64,000 nucleotides of DNA from Diphasiastrum complanatum (taxonomy: Eukaryota; Streptophyta; Lycopodiopsida; Lycopodiales; Lycopodiaceae): NCBI GenBank assembly GCA_029204225.1, contig CM055093.1, positions 4,930,056 through 4,994,055 of the forward strand, read 5' to 3'. Of the stretch, positions 1 to 10,255 are shown in pieces (the first letter of the stretch is position 1; each line of letters opens with the position of its first letter). The translations under genes and the position numbers were made by a program. The notes beneath the pieces are model-generated. The model did no database searches. It was not told the DNA's origin and worked only from the letters and a program-made list of their open reading frames with translations.

Positions 1-751
1 AGTTAGTAGACACTTATGGAAGACCCTCCTTGCCATAAAAGGAGAGGTATTTGCAATGTAAACAACACTTTGTGATTAAGGCAAAATTACTATTGTGATT
101 ATCTTGCATTTCATTGTGTTCCCTTTGGAAGGTGCATAGATTGAGGGAAGGTGCTCGGGCCTCCTCTTACCTCCTTTCATTGGCCTTTAATTGTGGCATG
201 GTTTGATTTGTTTATTGCTTAGTTTAGCCGCAATTCTTATTATCTCCCTTTGGGTGTTAAGTAGGATTTAGCAATCTTGTTAGTTGGGTCTGCCTTAGCA
301 AGAATTTTTATTGTTGTTACTGATTAGCTTTATTTTCATTTCGGGGACTAGTTGGGTAAGCCTTAGTGCTCTCATTCCTGTTGATTCTTTCCGTATTTCC
401 GTTGAAGCCTTTTGTAGAAACTTAAAAAGTGGACAAATCTCTACATCCCTATACTACACACGTAAGTAGATCTAGCCACCGAACACACTAGAAATACTTC
501 CAACAATCCTTGTGTTTGAAAAATGCACTCCCTATTGAATGGATACTTGAACACGTTCTTGCTACTGAAGTATCCACCAACGAGGATGGTATTTTTATAG
601 TGGGATATGATGAATTATTTGATGACTAGATTATCCACTTGCTAGACTTAGAGAGATTATTAAGTCATCATATACCGAAAGAAATTAAACCTCACCTTTG
701 CCCTGTGTACAACATTTGCAAAAAACAAACTCTCTTGTATAGAAGCCCAAG
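1..751. other. No gene recognised
   Basis: I see no domain, LTR end or repeat here. The stretch lies upstream of a gypsy pol fragment of the same strand (from 752) and may be decayed polyprotein, because short open stretches occur around 500-750, but nothing in them is recognisable. Confidence 0.4.
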
Positions 752-1338
752 TTGAAAGCCTATCAATGGGAAATACAAAATGATGAAGTCCTAAGCATCA
801 TTGACGAAGGCTTAGTTCAAGAAAAAACACATAAAAATCCATGCATGCCTACTACTACAAGTACGCAAACATCTCGCATGCCAAAAAACAAAACAAAGGT
901 CGATGTAAGGTTGACTGATAAGCAATTCCAAATGTGCGAAAAGCTGAAACAACCAATCAAACCTTTGGTAAAAACCAAAAAACTTCTAGTCAAGCTTCAT
1001 CATCTAAAAGAAAACCATTAGAGAGCATTCCTAAGATTCCATCAAAGATAGTTAATGATCCATTCTATGATGTTCCAGAATATTTTATAGATTACACGAC
1101 TAATGATGTGATCATCAATTTAGTAAAGCCAAAATGGGAACCTCAACCACCATCAACTTCTTTTGAGGGACCTGCAAAGACAATACCTCTAGATGAAGAC
1201 ATAGATCATTTTGTGCACTTAGAGGCCCACCTGAATCCAACCCAATTGCGGGATCTGGAAAAGTTATTGCACAAATATAAAGATGTGTTTGCATGGAATT
1301 ATAAAGAAATGAAGGGGTTATCCCCTGTTGGAAATTAA
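752..1338 (+). pseudogene. Ty3/gypsy pol fragment (spacer upstream of reverse transcriptase)
   Basis: Two overlapping frames (752-1021, then 934-1338) make one gypsy polyprotein piece with a frameshift. The second frame carries DVPEYFIDYTTNDV, an acidic FEGPAKTIPLDED segment, then HKYKDVFAWNYKEMKGLSP, the conserved motif just before the RT domain of plant gypsy elements. The RT itself is absent: after GLSP the sequence leaves the element at about 1340. The same spacer recurs at 16140-16390 (PVYFKDYTIEDV) and 34840-35130 (QYFKDYEMDEV), so one family is present three times. Part of a host protein is unlikely. Non-functional. Confidence 0.8.
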
Positions 1339-1784
1339 GCCCACAGTTGCCTTCTTGGAATTATAACTTAGACAACCAATTCATTTGAAAGACGTCTACA
1401 ATGGACTTCCGACTGATCTCCAGCAAAGGGTAACCAATCCCATTATAATTCTAAGTTCAGATGTTAAGCTCAATAACGTGAAGTCATTGAAGACTTGGCC
1501 ATCTTCAAGGACTTCTACAAAACTTGCATTTAGAACAAGTCTGCAGATTTACATTATTTTTGAACAGTCTGCAGAAAAATACACTAAGTATCGTAGTTCG
1601 CATATTTTGCACTTTTCTGAAAACTGCAACACTTACTTTTGACTTCTTCCGTTCAATTATTTTCAAGAAGTCAACTTGTTCACAGCTCAACAGTTTAAAT
1701 ATTTTCAACACCTTCGTCCCTTTTTTGCATTTTTTTGAAAAATGCAAGGAGAGAGAAAATTCAAGAAGGTCCTTTATTTTTAAG

Positions 1785-1975
1785 GGTGAAACTGTTAAAG
1801 ACACCTTCGCCAACTTTTTAAGGTCACCTTCAACTTGTTTTAAGGGCACCTTCGGCTTTCTCGAAAAGAGCAAAAGAGTTGAATTGTTAAAGAGATCTTC
1901 ACCTTTTCAAGGGCACCTTCAACTTTCTAAGGGCACTTTAAAACTTGTTTAAAGGCACCTTTAGCTTTTTCTCAA
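1785..1975. repeat. Degenerate minisatellite, GGCACCTT core
   Basis: The word (A)AGGGCACCTT(C)AACTT recurs about six times at spacings of roughly 25-45 bp, separated by A/T-rich filler. The flanking 1505-1785 is low in complexity and holds no domain. Short open frames on both strands here are by-products of the repeat. Confidence 0.6.
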
Positions 1976-2189
1976 AACCCCGAAAGGAGAGAAAAATGTC
2001 GAAGGTTATCTGTTTTGAATGAAGAACGTTCCCAGCCACTTCCTGTAATTTGCGAAGTGAGAGATTTTGCGACATCCTTATCTGCGTCAACGATACTGAT
2101 TTGTTGACCATATATATACTATGTATAGTTGTCACAAAAGCCATATACTTCCAAGTATAACGGCTTTCCTGATTAGGTGACAAACATTC

Positions 2190-2455
2190 AATGTAATTAA
2201 TACACGGATGAAATCTATAAATAGATCATCTAAGCACAAATTAGTGGTTGCTCCATCTATGAGACGTATTATTTGAGCCTCTCAATTACGCCATCAATTT
2301 TTGGTTATAATTGTTATTTGTATTGTGCTTCAATGTAATATAGCAACAGCAGCTTTTCTATCTGTGTATAACGTAGATGAATGCTTGTTGTGATTGAATG
2401 CACTCTATTGTTGTTTGATCGCGCTTGTTTACTCACTCTGATCTCTCAATCTGGT
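2190..2455 (+). promoter_or_regulatory. LTR-like promoter segment with TATA box
   Basis: CTATAAATAGATC at about 2213-2225 is a good plant TATA box. It is followed by T-rich sequence with polyadenylation-like composition, as in the U3/R of a copia LTR. Neither LTR end can be fixed and no partner copy is in the window, so this is only suggestive. Confidence 0.3.
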
Positions 2456-2770
2456 GAATTTCCAGATTGTGCTGTGTGGCATATGCAAGGAGTAGTTGTA
2501 TGCTTGTCATCTTGACCATCGGCAAATATGTGTCGAAATAATCAACACCATATCTCTGCGTGTAGCCCTTCACGACAAGCTTTGCTTTGTAGCGGCCAAT
2601 GGTGCCATCTGAATTCATCTTTTTCTTATACACCCACTTGCAGTCGACTAATTTTATGTTTTCTGGTAGTGGCTCTAATGTCCATGCCTCGTTTTGCCTC
2701 ATCGACTTGATCAATTGTTGTCGGAAAACAAAGTATATGCCTCTGGAAATATACAATTCAATGGACTGTT
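2455..2770 (-). pseudogene. Ty1/copia reverse transcriptase fragment
   Basis: Minus-strand translation gives NEAWTLEPLPENIKLVDCKW, VYKKKMNSDGTIGRYKAKLV and VKGYTQRYGVDYFDTYLPMV, the N-terminal third of a copia RT (NxTWxLVxLPxGxKxIxxKW, then KARLVAKGYxQxxGxDYxxTFxPV). It stops before the catalytic YVDD, truncated at about 2455. At its 5' side the reading runs directly into the FCP1-like exon at 2807-3218 on the same strand. Solitary and non-functional. Confidence 0.85.
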
Positions 2771-2806
2771 CATGCATGATTTGTATGGTGAATAATCTAC
2801 AAGCAC

Positions 2807-3218
2807 CTATTGTGTTTGTCGAGTCAGAGGATAAAAATGACGCCATATATAACATAAGGGTTTGAAATTAGCAACTACAAAAGGCTTCTCGGGACACATT
2901 ATACTTGAATGTTGGTAGCAATTTTCTAGGCTCCACAACATGAAAAATGGAAGCTTTTGACGTGCCTCCCTTTCCATGAAAGAGCAGATATTAAGCACAA
3001 TTTCATAGTCCATAGAGGACCAAATGCCAATCTTAAATTTTGACAAAATATTTTTAAGAAATTCCAGCCACCCATGTCGCAATTTGATCTGTTTTGATTG
3101 CTATTTCCTATCCCTTGAGCATTGTGGACCAGTATCGCATCGTTTCATGAGAATGTCATCTAGGTCTAAAATAATAAAAATGTCATCTTCAATACGTCTA
3201 GATGGCTTTACCACCTGA
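2807..3218 (-). pseudogene. FCP1/NIF-type HAD phosphatase exon (relic)
   Basis: One minus-strand frame, broken by a single TAG near 3105, reads IFIILDLDDILMKRCDTG, then LRHGWLEFLKNI, KFKIGIWSSM, RQKLPFFMLW and KPLCYIW. These match in order the plant FCP1/SCP-like family: DLDxxL near the catalytic motif, RPxxxxFLxxxxxxFxxGIWSS, and KPLxxxW at the end. The second catalytic Asp of DxDxT is present (DLDDI) but the Thr position is Ile. The exon opens after TTTCTCTTTCAG, a convincing 3' splice site, so this was an intron-containing host-type gene, not a retroelement ORF. It fuses into copia RT sequence downstream. Family members are protein phosphatases; this copy is dead. Confidence 0.7.
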
Positions 3219-3530
3219 AAGAGAAATTTTTTTTTTAACTAATCAAAAACACTCTTATAGTAAAAGAAAAGTACATTCATGTTAGCCACCACACAAATAT
3301 CCAATGACAATATTAACATGAACTAAAAATATCATTGCATAAAGCAAAAAATATATATACAAACTTAAATGCATTACTTAATAGAAACTCTCCTCTTGTT
3401 GTTTTTCTGGAGATTGAAACTCGTCTGCGAAATTCATTGTCATCAAACCAATTGTACAACAAAAGTAACGAAACAATTCAATTAATAATATTGTTTTCTA
3501 ATTATCTCAAAGAAAGATTATGGCAAAATT
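3219..3530. other. Probable intron / A+T-rich spacer
   Basis: On the minus strand this lies immediately upstream of the 3' splice site of the FCP1-like exon. It is A/T-rich and has no coding signal that I can identify. Confidence 0.35.
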
Positions 3531-4035
3531 GTCAAAAAAAAATTTCACAACATGCTTGTCAAAAGTGCTTTTCTCGTGAAATGCATAATTGTAAATTAGG
3601 TTTTCAAATTCGGTACCAAAATTGACATGTCCTAAGTACCGCATTATTAAGCTTTTCTCTTACTAAAATCCATAATATGTTATATTCTTTTCGTACCATC
3701 AAGATGCGCATTCTCGTTATTTGATGGCATATATTTTTTCAAATTTATTGTCTTCATGAACAAAATAATATTTGAATTCAAAATATTGTTTTTAATTTAT
3801 AAAAAAAAATCATCACAAAATCTAAATTAGAAAAACAAATTCCAAATTATGCTTGTAAAAAATGTTTCTTGTGAAACATATCACTCTACTCTTAATTTAA
3901 AAGTTTGTACAAAACTTTTTTCTAAATACCAAAGTGTTTAATTGTTGTGGCAATAGAATCCTCAACATGCTCTTTTCCTCTCGTACCATCAAGATGCGCA
4001 CTCTGGTAATTTGGTGGCATTTGTTCTTCTTGGAA
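3530..4035 (-). repeat. Tandem duplication (~295-bp period) holding an exon-like peptide twice
   Basis: Both units contain a GCTTGTNAAAA...GTGAAA stretch (about 3550-3583 and 3850-3880) followed by TACCATCAAGATGCGCA (about 3698-3714 and 3988-4004). On the minus strand the shared core encodes MPSNNENAHLDGTKR in one copy and MPPNYQSAHLDGTRG in the other. The second copy continues the reading of the methyltransferase-like relic just upstream, so this looks like a duplicated 3' exon of that gene. The units have diverged strongly outside the peptide. Confidence 0.55.
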
Positions 4036-4104
4036 ACCTACAAGCAGGAGTTCATGGTCAAAATACTTTTTATCAAAGTATTTTCTTCGTCATATTCTTG
4101 TGTT

Positions 4105-5650
4105 TGTTGAATATCATCCAAATTTATGTTTCCTAAAAGACTCATAGGTGCAATTGAGGAACTGGCCACTTATCACCCGATTGTTGATGGTCTACGTTTT
4201 TTTCTTCCATCATTATTGGCCTCCATGTTTTTGGCTAAACAAGGTATCATAGTCACGATAGTTGAGCAATAAGCCTCCAGTAAACATTTCTCTTCATTGT
4301 TGCACACCAAGACAATCGTTTGCATATTTTGTTGCAAGGCTTCTCTCATGGCGTACCCTCTTGTGTATGCATCACCTACAATTTTTCCATGGTGGCAAAA
4401 TGCAGTAATGATGTCTCTAAAAGACATGCAATTTTTAGGAAAAACACTTATGTTGCCTCATTTGAAACCATAGATCTCATAACTTATTGGAGCAGTTAAA
4501 AACCTTTTCGGCTTTTTTTCCAAAACTTCATCTCCTTGTAGTTCGGAATCTTGGTTTTCAATTGCATTTGAGCTCTCGCGAAAGCAAATATCAGGTTGTG
4601 ATTCTATAATTAGCCCTTCAAAATCTTCATTTTCGTCCAGCTTTGAAATGCGAGCAACAACCACCACAAGGTCATGTCCTTTTATCACCTTTTTGCTCTT
4701 GTCAGTTTCTTTTGTATACGATCCATAATGTAAGTCCACTGTCCCCTAAATATCTTTTAAAACTTTCATCAACTGACCAAAAGAATTTTCATAATCTACG
4801 AGAGCAATAAAAACATATGGATTTCCTACATGCACATTTGCAATGCATTCAAATATTCTTCTATACCCTTCTATACTCCACGCATCCTTCCTTGAAGTCA
4901 TGTCCAATATGACCAATCGACCTATCTTGTTATCAACTCCAATGGTAGACACAATCTCAATAATTGTCTCTGCTTCCAAGCCAGCATTAACTATTTTCCA
5001 TGGCAAAGTAAAAACATCTATCTTGATGTCACTAATCCTTCCGAATGCCACTCGCAACTCATTTTGTACTGGAGTAGGTAGTTCAACTTTCTTCTTGGAC
5101 TTGTTGATGCTCGTTTTTAGCCACTCTTTAGACCAACTAAACATATTATCAAAACTATGTTTTGATATCCCATATTTATCTTTTATGCCTTCATAGTTTA
5201 TGGTAGTATCTCCACTTCGAGTTCGCATAAAAGTTGTGATTCCATCCTGCAATGTCCGAATATATTTGCAATTAAGGGCCACCTCTTCCATGTCTTTATG
5301 TCCTTTGTAATATCTATCCTTTTTCATAAGATCTTACCCTTCAAAATCATCTCCTGAATTGCCATCACATCTGCATTAGTAAGACCTTGGATGCATCTAA
5401 ACATGGTAGTTGCAAGGGTGGACGTGTTTTCTACCTGAGTCCTTTGATTTGTTTTACTTTCACAATCTATATTGTCTTTGGAAATAGGCTTGAATTCTCC
5501 CTTATTATTCATTAGTCGTCCCATAAGGTACATGTCCAATATAGTTATCCAACGTTGAAAAATATTTTCTTCACAAATTATCATGTGGATATCATATTTT
5601 AAATTCACCTTCTCCAAAGTGGTGGCTGCTGTTTCCTCAAAATTCTGTTT
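4105..5650 (-). pseudogene. Methyltransferase-fold-like protein relic (unidentified family)
   Basis: From 5327 down to 4173 one minus-strand frame is open except for two stops (TAG at 4746-4748, TGA at 4458-4460); 5650-5324 adds about 110 codons in another frame. The 5' edge is TTTTTTGTGCTAAACAG, a good splice acceptor at about 5648. In order it shows KIGRLVILDMTSRKDAWS, a helix, PYVFIALVDYENSFGQLM, VDLHYGSYTKE, KGHDLVVVVARIS, an acidic linker, then SFRDIITAFCHHGKIVGDAY, TRGYAMREALQQN, VCNNEEKCLLEAY. That strand/helix order resembles a permuted N4/N6 (beta-class) AdoMet methyltransferase, with the catalytic DPPY replaced by DMTS and the GxG loop by DAYTRG. This is my inference and could be wrong. 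Not a known retroelement domain. Confidence 0.45.
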
Positions 5651-5699
5651 AGCACAAAAAACAACAAACATTAAATTGGTAAATTAAATTGAAATTTGA

Positions 5700-5885
5700 A
5701 AAAAAAAAATTATGCCAATGACTACATGTTTTGAATATGAGAGGCTTTCTAGGACATCCATACTCCTCCCATTGTTTTCTAGCTTGTTGTAAAGTCTCTT
5801 AGTAAGGAGACCTTTTCATCACATTTTTTTGGAGCTCATTTATTTTACATGATAGTTTCACAAGCTCCACCATCGTGTCCAAGTA
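5700..5885 (-). pseudogene. Possible upstream exon of the 4.1-5.65 kb relic
   Basis: Minus-strand translation reads ELVKLSCKINELQKNVMKRS, PY(stop)ETLQQARKQWEEYGCPRK, a helical, charged peptide that looks coding. It is followed by A-rich intron-like sequence and the splice acceptor at about 5648. I do not recognise a family. Confidence 0.35.
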
Positions 5886-6498
5886 GCATAAGATCCTTGA
5901 TTGTCTTTTCCCATAATATTGTTTTAATTACTCTTTCAACCTGCTTCAATGCACAAAGCACTCCTTTGAACAACAACAAATGCTTTCAAAAGAAATCACC
6001 AAGATTTGAAACTATCTCACAAAATCTCTTCTAGCACTTATCCAAGCAAATCAACACATGAAATCATGGAATCTTGACCAACCTATGATCTATCCTCAAT
6101 CTAATGACTTTTTCCACTTTCTAAGATTGAAACACACTCAATTGAAGTCCAACAGCCTCACTATCTAGAGATCCAATCAAAATTAGGGTTTTGACAAAAT
6201 CACAAAAAATTGACTATTCCAAATCTACATGCAAATGTTGAAAATTTGATATGCAATCTATAAGCCACCACTTAGGCTGATCCAATGATCCAAAAATCGG
6301 CCAAATCCAGTATGTGAATTCAAAAATCAGAATTGAACAAGTATATTGACCTATTTAGTGTTTTGATCTACAAAAGATCCAATCTACAAAAGCAAAAATC
6401 CGATTTTGGTGTAGAATCCTCTCTAGCATGATCTAGGCTTGATATCTTCACCAAATCATTGATAGATCTGATTTCCTCCTTCATAACCTGAAACACAA
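5886..6498. other. No gene recognised; probable leader of a minus-strand LTR element
   Basis: Given the antisense PBS at 6499-6510, this would be the leader and gag start of a minus-strand copia-like element, but no gag motif can be read. Confidence 0.3.
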
Positions 6499-6510
6499 GC
6501 TCTGATACCA
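6499..6510 (-). promoter_or_regulatory. Initiator-Met-tRNA primer-binding site of an LTR element
   Basis: On the minus strand this is TGGTATCAGAGC followed by TTGTG, the standard plant copia PBS. It is preceded by TTTCACA, a plausible LTR 3' end (plus-strand TGTGAAAG from 6511). The far end of that LTR is not identifiable. Confidence 0.65.
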
Positions 6511-6603
6511 TGTGAAAGATTTCAGATCCTTAAGATCCAATCTACTTGAATGATCTTTGGTTAGAAAGATAAATACACTACCAATCTCACCAATGTAGAA
6601 AAA

Positions 6604-6890
6604 TCAGCATCTGCACACAAATTGAGATGCAAACACCAATAGAACTTGATCAAACTTGAATGAAATGATTATGTATTGTTGGTGTCCATACAAAACGACA
6701 TCCATTGTAGGAACATGAAATAACTTTCCTTTCTGAGTGGCTGCATGAACAATGATTGAGCATCTTTTGATACCAATCTGTTTTCCATGACAAGTTGCAT
6801 TTGGATCCAATGAAAATATCTCACCAAGTCCACATTCTTTCGTGTTTATTGTAAGCACCACTAACGTTCCCACTTTAAGTTATATACAAC
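6604..6890 (-). pseudogene. Unidentified exon-like segment
   Basis: Open minus-strand frame: LKVGTLVVLTINTKECGLGE, IFSLDPNATCHGKQIGIKRC, then AATQKGKLFHVPTMDVVLYG. Composition is protein-like rather than low-complexity, but I recognise no domain. Its first 15 residues recur in a diverged form (LELEILVVLTINMTE) in the tandem duplicate at about 7090-7135, which argues that the segment was once an exon whose 5' end was duplicated with its intron. Confidence 0.3.
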
Positions 6891-7325
6891 ACCTATAAAA
6901 GTAAAGACATTCTCTTATTAGAAATTTTCATTATATAAAAATTTGAGCATGCCAACATTTATCACTAAATTTTCATAGTTGAAGATTCATTTACAACTAC
7001 AACATTCATGATCTAGGTTCGCAAAGATATTTTTTTTTGGGGCAAGATAGTGATTTTTTTCAATAGTAGAACTCATTCTGTCATATTTATTGTAAGCACC
7101 ACTAATATTTCCAATTCCAAATTATAATCAACTTTTCGTACAAGCATAGACGTTCTCTTAGAACAAATTTCTATAGTACATTAGTTGAGCATGTCATCAT
7201 CTAGCACTAAGATTTCATAACTGAAGATTTATTTATAGTTACTGTTTATGATGAACTAGGTTTGCCAAAATATCATTTTTATTGAACCACGATAGTGTTA
7301 TTCTTTAGTAGTAAAAATCAATTAA
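6848..7325. repeat. Tandem duplication, two units of ~240 bp
   Basis: Unit 1 (about 6848-7088) and unit 2 (about 7088-7325) share TTGTAAGCACCACTAA, then GACNTTCTCTTA, TTGAGCATG, GAAGATTNATTTA, CTAGGTT and GATAGTG in the same order, with many substitutions. The duplication is old. Confidence 0.6.
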
Positions 7326-7458
7326 ATGAACCTAGTTTATCAAAATATGTAATCATCATAAATTTATGTAAACCCATGTTATTTTAGAAAAAATTTACTA
7401 AGGCAAGATTCTTTTAATCAATCCTGATTCACTAATAACATAAAAAGAGATTCAATCA

Positions 7459-7650
7459 TCAAAAGAAAACATCATAAGACTTTTGGATGTGCAGGAAAAT
7501 TGGGGACATTATTAATAATTTCATATTTTTTAGTGAATATTTGTTACCTTTGATGAAAATAAGTTGGTCCTTGTTGACTCGTCTACATATGCATTGAGGG
7601 CCCAAGTAGCGAACTAGATGAACATGATTAGGATGAATCAAAGAAATCAT
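7459..7650 (-). pseudogene. Possible protein-kinase exon scrap
   Basis: The frame begins ISLIHPNHVHLVRYLG, similar to the HxNLVxLLG motif between the kinase alpha-C helix and beta-4, then KDQLIFIK before a GTAACA 5' splice-like site at about 7550. The rest of a kinase domain is not visible, so this rests on one motif. Confidence 0.25.
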
Positions 7651-8530
7651 TTTATATTGTGTTGGATTTAATGAGGCTTGAAAATTGAGATTTTATGCTT
7701 AGAAGTAGGGAGATACAAAAGTTAGTCTTCGAGAATCAAGATTTTTCATGCCCAGCTTGATGAACTTAGTTCATCAAAATATCTCATTGTTTAGGGTTTA
7801 GTATGTTTCACACCGAAGCTTTGGTAAGAGATTTTTTAAAAGCAAGATAGGCCCCTTTGAGTAGTATTCAAAATTTAAAGCTATTTTTTTATCAGGAAAC
7901 CTCTAATATATGTTATGAGCATCTTACACATTCTTGTAGACTAAATAAAGAAACTAACTCAAAGAAACTAAGTTTTTTTTTAATTCATGCGATCTTGAAA
8001 CTAATGTAATGTACAATCATTGCATACCTTGCTCTGCTTCCATCTGAAGTAATGGCTGGTAACAAATTGATGTAGAATATTTGGACAATGATACAACGAT
8101 TTTAATCTAGTCTAAAGAAAGGTCATAATTTGTTTTGGTATTTCTTGCATCCAATCCTGAACACAAAAAATGACACATGGTAATGTTTCTCTGATTCTGA
8201 AATTAAAAAGGAGGGTTTTTAAGAGGCAAACAAGATTCTACATACATTCATCATTGATTCTTGAACATAAATTTACTTTTGAGTATCATAACCATTTGTT
8301 ACTAAAAAAGATGACCATTACGCTGATATACATTCTTGATTGAGAAAATTCTAAGAAGTCAACCCTGATTCAAGTTTTTCTTTCTAACTCAAGCCTAAAG
8401 AGAAACATTGGTTCCATGAACCAACTTGATTATGTGTTGAGAAGTAAAATTTGTCACATAGCTTACGGTGGTCTATGATTTGAAAAAAAAGTTTGGAATG
8501 TAATAGTGTTAGACACTCATTGCTAATATT
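7651..8530. other. No gene recognised
   Basis: A/T-rich sequence with no domain, LTR end or repeat that I can support. A minus-strand GCAAG|GTATGC splice-donor-like site lies near 8027, without an identifiable exon. Confidence 0.35.
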
Positions 8531-8558
8531 TTATACATCATCTCTTGAGAGATGATGT
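8531..8558. repeat. Near-perfect palindrome
   Basis: Arms ATACATCATCTCT and AGAGATGATGTAT are separated by TG: 13-bp arms that would form a tight hairpin. It sits about 50 bp before the first satellite unit. Confidence 0.7.
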
Positions 8559-8605
8559 ATTTTATAATACTTCATATTTTATAAACATACCATAAACATG
8601 GCTTG

Positions 8606-10255
8606 TTGGACCAGAAATTGGTCGGAATTAGTTGACACATGCCGGAATGTCGAACAAAAGGTGGCCTTAGGTTTGGGTGGCAATGTTGAGGTGAACCTGC
8701 AGAAACAATCTAGGCCTTGAACGGCTACGTAAGAATAGAAAAAATGGTCATCAAATTCATGGGCTTGTAGGGCCAAGAATTGGCTAGAATCAATTGACAC
8801 ATGTTGGAACGTTGAACATAAGGTGGCTACAGGTTCGTGTGTCTGATACTTGCTCAATGGACTCTATACTACTCAATTCCGACTTCGTTTTTCCAAAAAC
8901 ACACTTTGTGTCGAAAATGACACTATTAGGGCATATTAGATGGAGTAATTTTCCAACTTCAAAAATATTGATCCAGTATCGCCGAATAGAGTCAATTTTT
9001 CAATGTTTCGTCCAGTGGGCATTGTCGGGGCAAACTTGTTGGAATCATCCATGCCTTGAGTAATTATGTACGAACAGAGAAACAACCATGCAAATTCCAG
9101 ACCCAAAAGCGGTTTATAAAAAATTAGCCTTTTGGACCGAGAATTGGCCGAAATTAGTTGGTACATGCCAAAATGTTTGCCACAGGTTCTTGTGTCCGAT
9201 ACAAACTCAATGGATTGTATGTTGTACAATTCCGGCTTCGTTTTCTTGAAAAGAATATTCGTGCCGGAAAGGACACTATTAGGTAAAAGAAAATGGCCTA
9301 GTTTTTCAACAAAGGAGTCAATTTTCTCAGTTGTTTGTTTTAATCAATGGGCAACATTGAGGCGAACCCACATAAACAATCTAGGCATTGGATGACTCAT
9401 CACCAATAGAGTTTCGGCAATGTAAATTTCAGACCCAAGAATGGCTTTGGGGAAATTAGACCTTTCAAACCCTAAATTGGTCGAAATCAGTTGATACATG
9501 TCAGAACGTCAAACGGAAGGTGGCCACAGGTTCATCTGTCTGATACAAACCCATGGGACCCTTTGTTGCTCAGTCCCGACTTCATTTGTCTAAAATGACG
9601 CTATCAGGACATAGGAAATGGACTAGCTTTTGACCTTCACAAATACTTGTCCAATCTTGCTAAACGGATTGGGTTTTTTCAGCATTTGTTTTGGCCAGTA
9701 GGCAACGTCGAGGTGAACATACATAAGCAACCCAAGACTTGAATGGTTATGCACAAACGAAAAGTGGCTATGCAACGTCTAGACTTGAGAAGGGCTTTTG
9801 AAAAACTTGTCGGACCAAGAATTGGTCGAAATCAAGTGATACATGTCAAAACGTTGAACAGAAGGTGGCCACAAGTTTGTGTGTCTGATGCGAACCCAAG
9901 GGACCCTCTGCTACTCAATTCGGCTTCATTTGTCTAGAAACACCCTTTTAGCCAAAAAGTATTCTATTATAGCATATGAAATGGACTACTTTTCCACCTT
10001 CCAAGTACTGGTCTAGTAAGCCTAACAGAGATGGTTGTCCTAGCCGTTTGCTTCGTCTAGTGGGCAACGTTGAGGCCAACTCGCAGAAACTATCTAGACC
10101 TTGAACGATTATGTATGGACAGATGAACATCTATGCAAATTCTAAACCCAATAAGGACTTTTGAAAAACTAGGCGTGTCGAACCAAGAATTGGTCGGATT
10201 CAGTTGATACATGCCGAAACGTTGTACGAAAAGTGGCTCTTCTTGCTCCACTTTT
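8606..10255. repeat. Satellite array, ~335-365-bp monomer, about 5.5 copies
   Basis: The anchor GGACCAAGAATTGGTCGAAA, followed by TCAGTTGATACATG, recurs in degenerate form at about 8606, 8768, 9131, 9464, 9809 and 10177. Spacings are 162 (an internally deleted unit), 363, 333, 345 and 368 bp. Other monomer landmarks keep their order: GGTGGCCACAGGTTCGTGTG, CTCAATTCCGACTTCGTTT, GACACTATTAGG, AGTGGGCAACGTTGAGGCGA and ACAATCTAGG. Copies differ by roughly 15-25 per cent by eye. No coding pattern survives across units. The array ends abruptly against copia sequence at about 10240. Confidence 0.9.

Noticed and set aside
1505-1952. Overlapping 122- and 142-codon ORFs on opposite strands
   Set aside because: Both cover the GGCACCTT minisatellite and its low-complexity flank.
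8606-10255. CRISPR-like regularly spaced repeat
   Set aside because: The whole 340-bp monomer is repeated, not short repeats with unique spacers, and the context is eukaryotic.
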